Shown here: one piece after another, positions 23,740 through 32,261 of the stretch
Position numbering within the stretch: position 1 is the stretch's first letter
Layout of the letters: each line of letters begins with the position of its first letter
Source of the DNA: UBA3871 sp041797745
Lineage (GTDB): Bacteria; Bacillota; Clostridia; Peptostreptococcales; Anaerovoracaceae
Direction: 5' to 3'
Length of the DNA stretch: 54,691 nucleotides
Assembly (NCBI GenBank): GCA_041797745.1
Contig: JBHBZU010000002.1
Span: forward strand, 1 to 54,691
The notes under the pieces: model-generated
What the model was told of the DNA's origin: nothing
Databases searched by the model: none
The model's input: only the letters and a program-made list of their open reading frames with translations
Made by a program: the position numbers and the translations under genes

Positions 23740-25527
23740 ATGCATAGAAAGAGAAAAATATTAGCTTTAGTTTTAGCATTTATATTAATGCTGATTCCTG
23801 TGACGACCTTGGCAGAAACTGATATGGAGGGGGCACCTAAAACGGAAGATGTTGCAAAAGCCGCATTGATTGGCGGGCTTAAATCAACTGAGTATTCGCC
23901 TGAATTGGCGTTGACTCTTATGGGGCTATCCAATGCCGCCTACGACAAGTCTGCGATTACCGCACAACTTTCATCCATGGGCATTGCAGGAATTACCGCC
24001 AAAGAATATTACGCAGCTGCGTCAGATTCCGCCTACGGTAGCGACAATGTGGCATATGCCATGGGCAATATGAAGCTGGCAGACGGCAGAACATTAGTGG
24101 TTGTTGTGGTTAGAGGCTCTGTTGGCAAAATTACTTCCGGCTCTTCCGATTGGCAGAGCAATTTCAACGTGACAATATCCGCCAAAGGCAACCATACAGG
24201 CTTTGAGAATGCAGCAGCTAAATTAGAGGCAGGCTTAAAGAATTATGTTGAGACTCAAAAAATTCAAAAGCCGGTGTACATCTTGACAGGTCACAGCAGA
24301 GGAGCTGCGGTGGCAAATATTGTAGCAACAGAGCTGATGAACGAGGGTGTTGAGCAGTCGGATGTTTACGGCTACACCTTTGCCTGTCCCGACGTTACGG
24401 TAAACGAGGCGAAGATTGGCAACTATTCAAATATTTTCAATATCTGCAATGCCAGCGACATGGTGACCGTATTGGCAAGAGCCAGTGAAAGCATTTTAGA
24501 CAGTAGAGTTGAGTCATCACAGGCAGTGGCGGTGAAAGCAGTGCTGGGAGAGGCGAAATATCTTTATCCCTCGTTGCAAAAGAACTTACAGTCAACAACT
24601 TCAATGAAGTGGTACAAGTATGGAACGACTCTTTGGTACACAAAGGGGGACTTTGGGGCAACTTATCACCATCCCACATACTATATTGCACATCTTCAAA
24701 ATTTGGAAAGTCTCTTTCACTATGAGCTGGAGGGAGCACCTCCGAAAACAGCTTCTGAGGGCGAAGAGGGACCTTTTCCCGAAGTTCCGAATCAGAATAT
24801 GGAAATTGTTCCACCTCCACAGAGGCTGGGAAATCTCATAGATGTAACCACCGCAGATTATTTTTACGAGGCGGTAAAGTGGGCGATTGAGCAGAAAATA
24901 ACAACAGGAACTACTTCTTACAGCTTTTCGCCTGACACGGCTTGCACAAGAGCGCAGGCGGTAACTTTCCTTTGGAGAGCGGCAGGCTCACCTGAACCTA
25001 AAAAACCAGCGGAGGCAGGAATTGCCGATACAGCAAAGGATGGAATTTCCAATGGAACTTCCGGAGTTGAAACCCAAACTTCCGATAGTCTGGTGGCTGT
25101 AAGCAGTAAATTTTCAGATGTACCGCAGAATGCTTACTATGTGAAAGCGGTAGCATGGGCTTTGGAAAACAACATAACATCAGGCATAAGCGAGACCGGC
25201 TTCGGTCCTGAGCTTGTTTGCACCAGAGGACAAATTGTTACCTTTTTACACAGAGCGGCTCAAGTTATGAATACTGCCAAGGGAGGCGTAACAGACGGTG
25301 TTTCGGTTAATACAGCCGGGGCTTTAAGCAGTACCACCGCGGGAAGTATTGGTGTGAATGAAAATAATAAATTTACGGATGTTGCTGCGGACGCATATTA
25401 TGCGCAGGCGGTAGCATGGGCAGTTGAAAAAAATGTAACTTCAGGAACCTCAGAGAGCAACTTTTCTCCGGATAGCAGCTGCAAGAGGGGTCAGATTGTG
25501 ACATTTTTATATAGAAGTTTTAAGTAA
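23740..25527 (+). CDS. Secreted class 3 lipase-like protein with three SLH domains
   Basis: A 595-aa exported protein. Residues 1-25 are a signal peptide ending near TTLAET. Residues 50-330 form a lipase class 3 domain with the nucleophile S186 in TGHSRGAAV, D240 in NASDMVTVLA as the likely acid and a His in the YHHPTYY region. Three SLH repeats follow (about 370-420, 460-510 and 545-595), each with the YxxAVxWAxExxITxGT and CTRxQxVTFLxRA pattern, which bind cell-wall polymers. Ser/Gly/Thr linkers join them. It starts after aaaaggggagagggtaag. Likely a surface-bound esterase. Confidence 0.88.
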   Translation: MHRKRKILALVLAFILMLIPVTTLAETDMEGAPKTEDVAKAALIGGLKSTEYSPELALTLMGLSNAAYDKSAITAQLSSMGIAGITAKEYYAAASDSAYGSDNVAYAMGNMKLADGRTLVVVVVRGSVGKITSGSSDWQSNFNVTISAKGNHTGFENAAAKLEAGLKNYVETQKIQKPVYILTGHSRGAAVANIVATELMNEGVEQSDVYGYTFACPDVTVNEAKIGNYSNIFNICNASDMVTVLARASESILDSRVESSQAVAVKAVLGEAKYLYPSLQKNLQSTTSMKWYKYGTTLWYTKGDFGATYHHPTYYIAHLQNLESLFHYELEGAPPKTASEGEEGPFPEVPNQNMEIVPPPQRLGNLIDVTTADYFYEAVKWAIEQKITTGTTSYSFSPDTACTRAQAVTFLWRAAGSPEPKKPAEAGIADTAKDGISNGTSGVETQTSDSLVAVSSKFSDVPQNAYYVKAVAWALENNITSGISETGFGPELVCTRGQIVTFLHRAAQVMNTAKGGVTDGVSVNTAGALSSTTAGSIGVNENNKFTDVAADAYYAQAVAWAVEKNVTSGTSESNFSPDSSCKRGQIVTFLYRSFK

Positions 25528-25576
25528 AGTTTGAAAAATCAAGTATTTAGTTTAGAAAAAAGAAAGGAGAGACTTT

Positions 25577-26257
25577 ATGAATTACGAAATTAAAGGAGAA
25601 ACGTTACCGGTTGTAGTTTGTACTCTTGAAAACGGAGAGGCGCTTTATTCGGAAAGAGGTGCTATGTCTTGGATGTCACCAAACATGGAGATGAATACAA
25701 CAACAGGTGGAGGCATTGGAAAGGCGTTGGGAAGAATGCTTACAAGGGAATCTTTCTTCCAGAATACTTACACTGCAAGAGGTGGGCAAGGTATGATTGC
25801 TTTTGCATCAAGCTTTCCTGGCAGCATTAAAAAGTTTGATATTGCACCGGGACAGGAATACATTTTCCAGAAATCCGCTTTCCTGGCAGCAGAAATGGGG
25901 GTTCAGCTTTCTGTACATCTCCAGAAAAAGTTAGGAGCAGGTCTCTTTGGTGGAGAGGGTTTCCTTTTACAGAAAGCTTCAGGACAGGGTCAGGTTTTCG
26001 CAGAATTTGACGGTCATGTTGTGGAATATGATTTACAACCGGGTCAGAAGATTGTCGTTGATTCAGGATATCTTGCAGCTTGCTCCGCAAGTTGTGATAT
26101 TTCCATTCAGACCATACCGGGAGTTAAAAACATACTCTTCGGCGGTGAGGGTCTCTTCAATACAGTAATCACAGGGCCGGGACACTTATGGCTTCAGACT
26201 ATGCCTATTATGCAGGTGGCAAGCCAGATTATTCCTTATATTCCTGCCGGTAAATAA
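25577..26257 (+). CDS. TIGR00266 / AIM24-family protein
   Basis: A 226-aa beta-rich protein with glycine-rich segments typical of the AIM24 family: GGGIGKALGRMLTRESFFQNTYTA, FGGEGFLLQKASGQGQVF, and ILFGGEGLFNTVITGPGHLWLQTMP. No signal peptide or membrane segment is present. The role of bacterial members is not established. It begins 49 nt after the lipase and has its own strong ribosome site (agaaaggagag), so it may be in the same transcript. A terminator follows. Confidence 0.88.
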   Translation: MNYEIKGETLPVVVCTLENGEALYSERGAMSWMSPNMEMNTTTGGGIGKALGRMLTRESFFQNTYTARGGQGMIAFASSFPGSIKKFDIAPGQEYIFQKSAFLAAEMGVQLSVHLQKKLGAGLFGGEGFLLQKASGQGQVFAEFDGHVVEYDLQPGQKIVVDSGYLAACSASCDISIQTIPGVKNILFGGEGLFNTVITGPGHLWLQTMPIMQVASQIIPYIPAGK

Positions 26258-26289
26258 TTATATTTAGCAAAAAACATCATTAAATTAGG

Positions 26290-26325
26290 AAATCCCCGGA
26301 AAAATTCGGGGATTTTTGATTTTTT
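26290..26325 (+). terminator. Terminator after the AIM24-family gene
   Basis: aaatccccg pairs with cggggattt over an 8-nt loop, followed by T-rich sequence. Confidence 0.85.
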
Positions 26326-26445
26326 AAAAATAATATTTAGCGAGGAGAAAGTTGTTATTAGACATGAACATTATTCGAGATTGAATATATAGCGGGAGGA
26401 TATTATAATTAGAAAAACAACCTTACTTAAGGAGAAAAGTAGAAT

Positions 26446-27393
26446 ATGAGTTTTTCGCTGGATGTAAAAAACGAATTGGCAAGGGTGGCACCTGACAAAA
26501 AGTGCTGTATGCTGGCTGAAATTGCCGGTTTTATAAGGATGTGCGGCACCATAAGTTTTGTTGGCGGAGGTAAGATGAAGCTTATGCTCATTACCGAAAA
26601 TCCTGCAATTACCAGACACTATAAAAAGTTAATTAAGGACTATTTTGATGTAGATGCCACCACGGAAGTTGGTGAAAGCGTTTCAATTAAGAAAAGCAAG
26701 GTGTATGTCCTCACTTTAGATGACAGAGAAAATCAAAAGGCAGAACCTATTTTACGTGAAACAGGTATACTCCTTATTCGTGAGGGTATGAACTATCTGT
26801 CCGACGGGATTTATGGTAACATCATTAAGTCAAAATGCTGTCGCAAATCCTATTTGCGCGGGATTTTCTTAAGTTCAGGTACTATGTCAGACCCACAGAA
26901 AGCATATCAGCTTGAATACATCTGCAATTCAGAAGTCTTGGCTGCCGACGTAAGAAAGCTCATAAATTCTTTCGTAAATTTAAGCCCTAAGGTTATGGCG
27001 AGGGGCAAGAATTTCATAGTTTATCTTCAAGAAGCGGAGCAGGTGGGAGATATGCTAAATATAATGGGTGCCCACAACCAGTTCTTTGCTTTTGAAAATA
27101 TCCGTATGATGAAAAATGCGCGGGAAATGGCAAATCGCATTGCAAACTGTGATAATGCCAACATGGATAAAACCTTAAATGCAGCGGAAAAGCAGACGGC
27201 TGCCATAAATAAAATCAACGAGCTAAAGGGCATAGCCTTTCTTCCTGAAAAACTTCGAGACGTTGCGCAGCTCCGTTTGTCGCACCCCGACGCAACTCTT
27301 CAGGAGCTTGCAGACATGATGACTCCGCCTATGAAAAAATCCGGTTTGAATCATCGGATTCAAAAGATAATGGAAATTGCGGAGAAGCTTTAG
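26446..27393 (+). CDS. whiA: DNA-binding protein WhiA
   Basis: A 315-aa conserved Gram-positive regulator linked to cell division and chromosome segregation. It joins a degenerate LAGLIDADG homing-endonuclease-like domain (visible as CRKSYLRGIFLSSGTMSDPQKAYQLEY, about 126-152) to a C-terminal helix-turn-helix with LRLSHPDATLQELADMM and KKSGLNHRIQKI. Length fits. The ATG follows aaggagaaaagtaga. In most Firmicutes it follows rapZ and yvcK; here it is 8 kb from rapZ and stands alone. Confidence 0.95.
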   Translation: MSFSLDVKNELARVAPDKKCCMLAEIAGFIRMCGTISFVGGGKMKLMLITENPAITRHYKKLIKDYFDVDATTEVGESVSIKKSKVYVLTLDDRENQKAEPILRETGILLIREGMNYLSDGIYGNIIKSKCCRKSYLRGIFLSSGTMSDPQKAYQLEYICNSEVLAADVRKLINSFVNLSPKVMARGKNFIVYLQEAEQVGDMLNIMGAHNQFFAFENIRMMKNAREMANRIANCDNANMDKTLNAAEKQTAAINKINELKGIAFLPEKLRDVAQLRLSHPDATLQELADMMTPPMKKSGLNHRIQKIMEIAEKL

Positions 27394-27425
27394 ACGAATA
27401 GAAATATTAATCACCAATTTATCAC

Positions 27426-27454
27426 TTGAAAGGGATGAAACTAAATTGTATAAT
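27426..27454 (+). promoter_or_regulatory. Promoter of the AGCS symporter gene
   Basis: TTGAAA at 27426-27431, a 17-nt spacer, and TATAAT at 27449-27454. The 90-nt gap to the start codon shows no clear riboswitch fold. Confidence 0.75.
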
Positions 27455-27543
27455 TAAGAAAGCTGATATGATTACTAAAATTAATTTAGCAGTTGTATCA
27501 CGAAATAATTACAGTTTTATTATTTATTAAGGAGGTAGTCATT

Positions 27544-28956
27544 GTGGTAACAGCAATTGACAATGTAGTAAATGCGATATCTGGAGTCCTTTATAGACCT
27601 TATATCGTACCACTCTTATTAATCGGTGCGGGTATCTTCTTTACCATCGTAACCAGATTTATTCAAGTTCGTCTCTTCGGAGAAATGTTCAGAGTTATTA
27701 AGGAAAGACCGAAGAGTGAAAACGGAATGTCTTCCTTTGCAGCTCTCATGGTTTCTACAGCTAGCCGAGTTGGTACAGGTAACATTGTTGGTGTATCTAC
27801 AGCCATTTGTTTAGGTGGTCCCGGTGCTATGGTGTGGATGTGGATTACAGCTATACTTGGTGGAGCTTCTGCTTTCATCGAATCCACATTGGCTCAGATT
27901 TACAAGAAGAGAGAAACCGACGGCTCATGCTACGGCGGACCGTCCTACTATATGCAGGACGCACTTCGTCAAAGATGGCTCGGAGCGATTTTCTCAGTAA
28001 TCATCATTTTAACTTATGCTGTAGGATACAATATGTTAGCAGCATTTAACTTGCAGTCTTCCTTTGCAGCATTCTCTTTCTACGGAGACAAGACTCCTAC
28101 TATCATCGGAATCATATTAGCTGTACTCTTTGGCGCAGTTATTTTAGGCGGAGCTAAGAGACTTTCTTCCGTAACAGGAGTATTGGTTCCTTTCATGGGC
28201 GTTATCTATATCGCAGTTTCCCTCATCGTTATCATGATGAATGCAGGAAACCTCGGTCATATGTTTGCAACTATGTTTAGTCAGGCTTTCGATTTCCAGG
28301 CTATCTTCGGTGGATTTACAGGTTCATGTCTCTACTTAGGTCTTAAGAGAGGTCTTTACTCCAATGAAGCCGGTATGGGTTCTGCTCCTAACGCTGCTGC
28401 TTCTGCTGACGTTTCTCACCCGGCTAAGCAGGGTCTGGTTCAAATGCTTTCAGTATTTATTGATACACTTCTTATCTGTTCAGCTACAGGTCTCATGTGC
28501 TTATCCACAGGTATTGAGGGAACTGCTGAAAATTCAGGAGCTCCGTTTGTTCAGGCGTGTATCTCTAAAAATTTAGGCTCCTTTGGACCTGTCTTTATTG
28601 CAGTATCACTTGCACTCTTCGCATTCACTACTCTTATCGGTAACTACTACTATTGCGAGGGTTGCTTAAAGTTCTTATTTAAGAAAAATCCAAGCAAGAC
28701 CTTTATGCTTGGTTTCAGAGTTGCAGCAACTGTTTTAGTATTCCTTGGTGCTGTTATATCCGCAGGACTTGCTTGGGATACAGCAGATATGCTTCAGGGC
28801 TTCATGGTTGTTATAAACATCCCTGTAATTCTTATCTTAACAAGACCTGCTCTTAAGTGCCTTGACGATTACGTGGCACAGAAAAAGGCAGGAAAGAATC
28901 CTGAATACGTTGCTGATATGGCTGATGTAAAGGTTAATACAGACTATTGGCATTAA
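27544..28956 (+). CDS. Alanine/glycine:cation symporter (AGCS family)
   Basis: A 470-aa sodium-coupled amino acid importer with about ten membrane segments. The family signature GLYSNEAGMGSAPNAAASAD is intact, as are ASRVGTGNIVGVSTAICLGGPGAMVWMW and the STLAQIYK block. It starts at GTG 27544, eight nt after aaggagg (27529-27535); the longer frame from 27493 begins before the ribosome site and is not used. It ends at a strong terminator, so it is monocistronic. Alanine or glycine as substrate is family inference. Confidence 0.93.
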   Translation: MVTAIDNVVNAISGVLYRPYIVPLLLIGAGIFFTIVTRFIQVRLFGEMFRVIKERPKSENGMSSFAALMVSTASRVGTGNIVGVSTAICLGGPGAMVWMWITAILGGASAFIESTLAQIYKKRETDGSCYGGPSYYMQDALRQRWLGAIFSVIIILTYAVGYNMLAAFNLQSSFAAFSFYGDKTPTIIGIILAVLFGAVILGGAKRLSSVTGVLVPFMGVIYIAVSLIVIMMNAGNLGHMFATMFSQAFDFQAIFGGFTGSCLYLGLKRGLYSNEAGMGSAPNAAASADVSHPAKQGLVQMLSVFIDTLLICSATGLMCLSTGIEGTAENSGAPFVQACISKNLGSFGPVFIAVSLALFAFTTLIGNYYYCEGCLKFLFKKNPSKTFMLGFRVAATVLVFLGAVISAGLAWDTADMLQGFMVVINIPVILILTRPALKCLDDYVAQKKAGKNPEYVADMADVKVNTDYWH

Positions 28957-28986
28957 TATTATTCTAGCTAAATAAGTTGAAATTAT

Positions 28987-29022
28987 AGCCTCTTTTGGAT
29001 GTTTTCCAAAAGGGGCTTTTTT
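28987..29022 (+). terminator. Terminator after the AGCS symporter
   Basis: agcctcttttgga pairs with tccaaaaggggct around a short loop, then six T. Confidence 0.85.
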
Positions 29023-29073
29023 AGTTCCTTGGGATTTTTTGGGATTTTACCCTTATTTCATAGCACCTTTATG

Positions 29074-29102
29074 TTGGCAAAAGCAGGTTTTTTTGATATA
29101 AT
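29074..29102 (+). promoter_or_regulatory. Promoter of the DUF308 gene cluster
   Basis: TTGGCA at 29074-29079, a 17-nt spacer, and TATAAT at 29097-29102. It likely drives the next four genes. Confidence 0.75.
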
Positions 29103-29147
29103 AACCATGAATATAATTGAAAATAAAGATTGATAGAGGTGACGACT

Positions 29148-29999
29148 TTGAGATTAATAACGGTAATGACAAGCATCATATTGGTAATTACATCTTTATG
29201 GTGCTTTTTAAATTTAGGAAATACATTTTTATCCGTTGCATTTTTACTGGGCGTAGCTATGATTCTCAGCGCTCTGGGCAGTATTTGCTCATATATAGGC
29301 TCTTATAAGGAGCTTGAGAAGTCCAGTTGGATTTTAGTTGACGGTATTGCAACAGGCGTACTTGGTTTGATTGTTTTAGCAAACCAGCTGACAGTAGACC
29401 CTATGATTCCTATTTTCTTCGGAATTTGGATTATGTATTCAGGTATGCTTCGAGTGGTAGCCTCTGCCCATATGATGTTTATGAAACAAAAGGGCTGGGA
29501 GTGGTGCCTCGGTTTTGGAATTTTAGCGGCACTCATTGGAGTTTACGCATTCTTCAACAATGTGACTTTAGATTTGGGAAAAGTTATGCTGGTCGGCATT
29601 ATTTTCTTGGCACAGGGTATCAATGTAATGGCTTTGGCAGCCAATATGCCTAGTAAATACAAGATTATAACCGATGAAGAGCTTCGCCATCGCAAGAAGC
29701 TTGAAGCTAAAGAAGCGGCTAATCGCTCCCACACTTTCAAATTCCACAAAGACTCTTCCAAAGAAAAAGCTCATAAAAAGTCAAAGAAGGCTATGAAGAG
29801 TGAGGAAAAGGAAGAGTTTACCGAAATTAAAAATCAGGAAGCGGTATATCCTGAGGTGACTTTGCACAATGAGGCTCCAAACCTTGATATGTCCTCGCAT
29901 CAGGAGGTTGAATATCCCAATATGACTCCGCTGGCAGAGCCTGATATTGATATTGCCGGCAAAGTAAATGCTGTTTTTAAGAAGAACGGCGAAGAGTAA
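29148..29999 (+). CDS. HdeD/DUF308-family membrane protein with a charged C-terminal tail
   Basis: A 283-aa protein if started at the TTG 29148, placed six nt after agaggtga. The first 170 residues have six hydrophobic segments in the paired pattern of DUF308 (HdeD), including AFLLGVAMILSALGSI and GIWIMYSGMLRVV. Residues after about 175 are cytoplasmic and strongly charged, Lys-rich then Glu-rich. HdeD functions in acid resistance in enterobacteria; the role here is unknown. An upstream TTG at 29130 in the same frame lacks a ribosome site. Confidence 0.8.
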   Translation: MRLITVMTSIILVITSLWCFLNLGNTFLSVAFLLGVAMILSALGSICSYIGSYKELEKSSWILVDGIATGVLGLIVLANQLTVDPMIPIFFGIWIMYSGMLRVVASAHMMFMKQKGWEWCLGFGILAALIGVYAFFNNVTLDLGKVMLVGIIFLAQGINVMALAANMPSKYKIITDEELRHRKKLEAKEAANRSHTFKFHKDSSKEKAHKKSKKAMKSEEKEEFTEIKNQEAVYPEVTLHNEAPNLDMSSHQEVEYPNMTPLAEPDIDIAGKVNAVFKKNGEE

Positions 30000-30039
30000 A
30001 GTGAAGATACGTTAGTTAAAGTCGGAAAGAGGAAGTTAA

Positions 30040-31086
30040 ATGAACGAACAGGAAGAACGCAAAACGAAATTAATTTCATATGGTATAATAGCGGGCTTGC
30101 TGGTAACCATCTGGTATATGCTGGATGTGGTATTACTCACTTTTATTGTGACTTTTATCTTCTACAATTTGACCCTGCGTATTCAAAACCGCATGCTTAG
30201 AATGGCACATTTCCGTGTCCCTACAGGTGTAGTGTTGAGTATTGAATATGTATTGTTTTTACTTTTCACCGTCATGTTTGTAAGTGAGGCTTTGCCGATT
30301 ATAACCACATGGGTTCGCAGCATGGCGAATTTCTTTACTACAGTAAATCTTTCAGAAACCTATGCTTCTCTAAATCCGCATGTTAGAGAATTTTTAAAAT
30401 ATCTTGATTTGCCCTCTGTTATTCGCAGTCTTGGAACGTGGCTCAGTACACAGGTGGCGGTTTTCAGTACGGAAACTTTCCATTTCTTTGTAAATCTTTT
30501 TATTTCTTTGATTTTAGCTTTTGCCATCATTTTAGAGCAACCGAAGCTCAAGCGTTTCGGTGAGAGACTGAATCAGAGTCAGGCAACATATATCTATCAA
30601 TATTTGTCAAAGTTCGGACAGAATTTTTGTGTTACTTTCGGAAAAGTTATGAAAGTGCAGGTAAGTATCGCAGTTATTAACAGCTTTTTATCTATGATTT
30701 TCCTTTCTCTAATGGGCTTTCCCGAAATCGCTGCTCTCGGCTTCATGATTTTCTTATTGGGGCTGGTACCTGTGGCAGGGGTTATTGTCTCCCTCATTCC
30801 TTTAAGTATAATTGCACTGGGTGCAGGGGGGCTTAAAAAGCTCGCAGCGGTAATTCTCATGATTCTTATACTACACACCGTTGAAGCTTATGTTTTGAAT
30901 CCGAAACTCATGTCCAACAAAACGCGACTTCCGGTTTGCTTAACCTTTATGATTTTACTGGTGGGACAGCACTATATTGGAGTTTGGGGACTGTTAATCG
31001 GAGTTCCGATTTTTATATTCCTAATGAATATGCTGGAGGTTGACTATCAGATTGAAGAGGAAAAGGTGAAATCTAAATGCAAATAG
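30040..31086 (+). CDS. AI-2E-family transporter
   Basis: A 348-aa membrane protein with about eight hydrophobic segments and the family's C-terminal pattern (AALGFMIFLLGLVPVAGVIV, VEAYVLNPKLMSNKTRL and LLIGVPIFIFLMNML). Members export autoinducer-2 or exchange sodium or protons; function cannot be told. It starts after gaggaagtta. It overlaps the next gene by 10 nt. Confidence 0.87.
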   Translation: MNEQEERKTKLISYGIIAGLLVTIWYMLDVVLLTFIVTFIFYNLTLRIQNRMLRMAHFRVPTGVVLSIEYVLFLLFTVMFVSEALPIITTWVRSMANFFTTVNLSETYASLNPHVREFLKYLDLPSVIRSLGTWLSTQVAVFSTETFHFFVNLFISLILAFAIILEQPKLKRFGERLNQSQATYIYQYLSKFGQNFCVTFGKVMKVQVSIAVINSFLSMIFLSLMGFPEIAALGFMIFLLGLVPVAGVIVSLIPLSIIALGAGGLKKLAAVILMILILHTVEAYVLNPKLMSNKTRLPVCLTFMILLVGQHYIGVWGLLIGVPIFIFLMNMLEVDYQIEEEKVKSKCK

Positions 31087-32258
31087 TAATTATCGGTGCA
31101 GGTGCATCCGGACTGGCTGCTGCTATTTCAGCGGCAAGAGCTGATTCGGAGGCCTGTATCGTTGTATTGGAAAAGAAAGACAGAGCGGCTACGAAACTGC
31201 TGGCCACAGGCAACGGCAGGTGTAATATCACCAATACCGCTTGTGACAATCAGGGTATGGTTTTAGGCTTTTTAAATTCCGTGGGAATCTTTACTTGCGA
31301 GGAAGAAGAGGGAAGAGTGTACCCCATCAGTGAACAAGCCAAAGACGTGCACGGGGCTCTTTTATCCGCCTGCAATCATTTGGGAGTAAGGCTTCATACT
31401 AATTCACGGGTTAATGAATTAAAACCTCCAAAGGAAAAGGGTCAGAAGTTTGTTATTTGCTGTGAAGAGGGAAAGGTATATGAAGCAGACCGCGTTATTC
31501 TTTCAGCCGGGGGAAAGTCAGGCTCTATGTACGGAACTACCGGAGATTCTTACACACTTGCTAAGTCTTTAGGACATACAGTAGGGAAATTGGCACCGGT
31601 ACTGACTCCTTTGGAGATTAAAGGCTTTAACGGAGAGTTTAAAGGTGTAAGGGCTAAGGCTAAAGTTACACTTTTTAATAAAGAGCAGGAAGTTGCCGTA
31701 GAAAAGGGAGAGGTTCAGTTTACTGAAAAAGGTGTTTCAGGAATATGTATTTTCAATCTCTCCAGATTTTTGATTTTAAATAAAGAAACTTCCTTTGAAG
31801 ATTATAGTCTGGAAATAGACTTCTTTTCGGGAAATGAGAAAGAGCTTTACGAAATATTTAATTCCAACCGAAAGATTAAAGGACTTTTAGCAGGGGAACT
31901 GCTTAGAACTCTTGTTAACGAAAAATTGGCTGAATCCATTATTAAAGAAATGAAAATAAATCCAAAGGAGCAGGCAGAGCTTGTTTCGGATGATAAACTG
32001 AAAAAAATGGCTTCTTTCATGAAAGCAATGAAGCTGACAATAAAGGGCGCAGGCGGTTGGAATCAGGCACAGTGTACCAGAGGAGGAGTGGTTTTATCGG
32101 AGGTGGATGGCTCCTCTATGGAGTCAAAACTTGTACAGGGTCTTTTTATAACAGGAGAGGCCCTTGATTATGATGGACAATGCGGAGGCTTTAATTTACA
32201 CAATGCTTGGGAAACAGGTATATTGGCAGGTCAAGCAGCGGTGAAAGCGGTTAGATAA
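31077..32258 (+). CDS. HI0933-family flavoprotein (NAD(P)/FAD-dependent oxidoreductase)
   Basis: A 393-aa FAD-binding protein. The dinucleotide fold IIGAGASGLAAAIS is at 4-17 and LLATGNGRCNITN follows at about 41-53, the family signature. SAGGKSGSMYGTTGDSY and the C-terminal FITGEALDYDGQCGGFNLHNAWETG complete it. Biochemical function of the family is poorly defined. It overlaps the preceding gene by 10 nt and lies three nt from a second FAD protein, suggesting a common pathway. Confidence 0.9.
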   Translation: MQIVIIGAGASGLAAAISAARADSEACIVVLEKKDRAATKLLATGNGRCNITNTACDNQGMVLGFLNSVGIFTCEEEEGRVYPISEQAKDVHGALLSACNHLGVRLHTNSRVNELKPPKEKGQKFVICCEEGKVYEADRVILSAGGKSGSMYGTTGDSYTLAKSLGHTVGKLAPVLTPLEIKGFNGEFKGVRAKAKVTLFNKEQEVAVEKGEVQFTEKGVSGICIFNLSRFLILNKETSFEDYSLEIDFFSGNEKELYEIFNSNRKIKGLLAGELLRTLVNEKLAESIIKEMKINPKEQAELVSDDKLKKMASFMKAMKLTIKGAGGWNQAQCTRGGVVLSEVDGSSMESKLVQGLFITGEALDYDGQCGGFNLHNAWETGILAGQAAVKAVR

Positions 32259-32261
32259 GAT

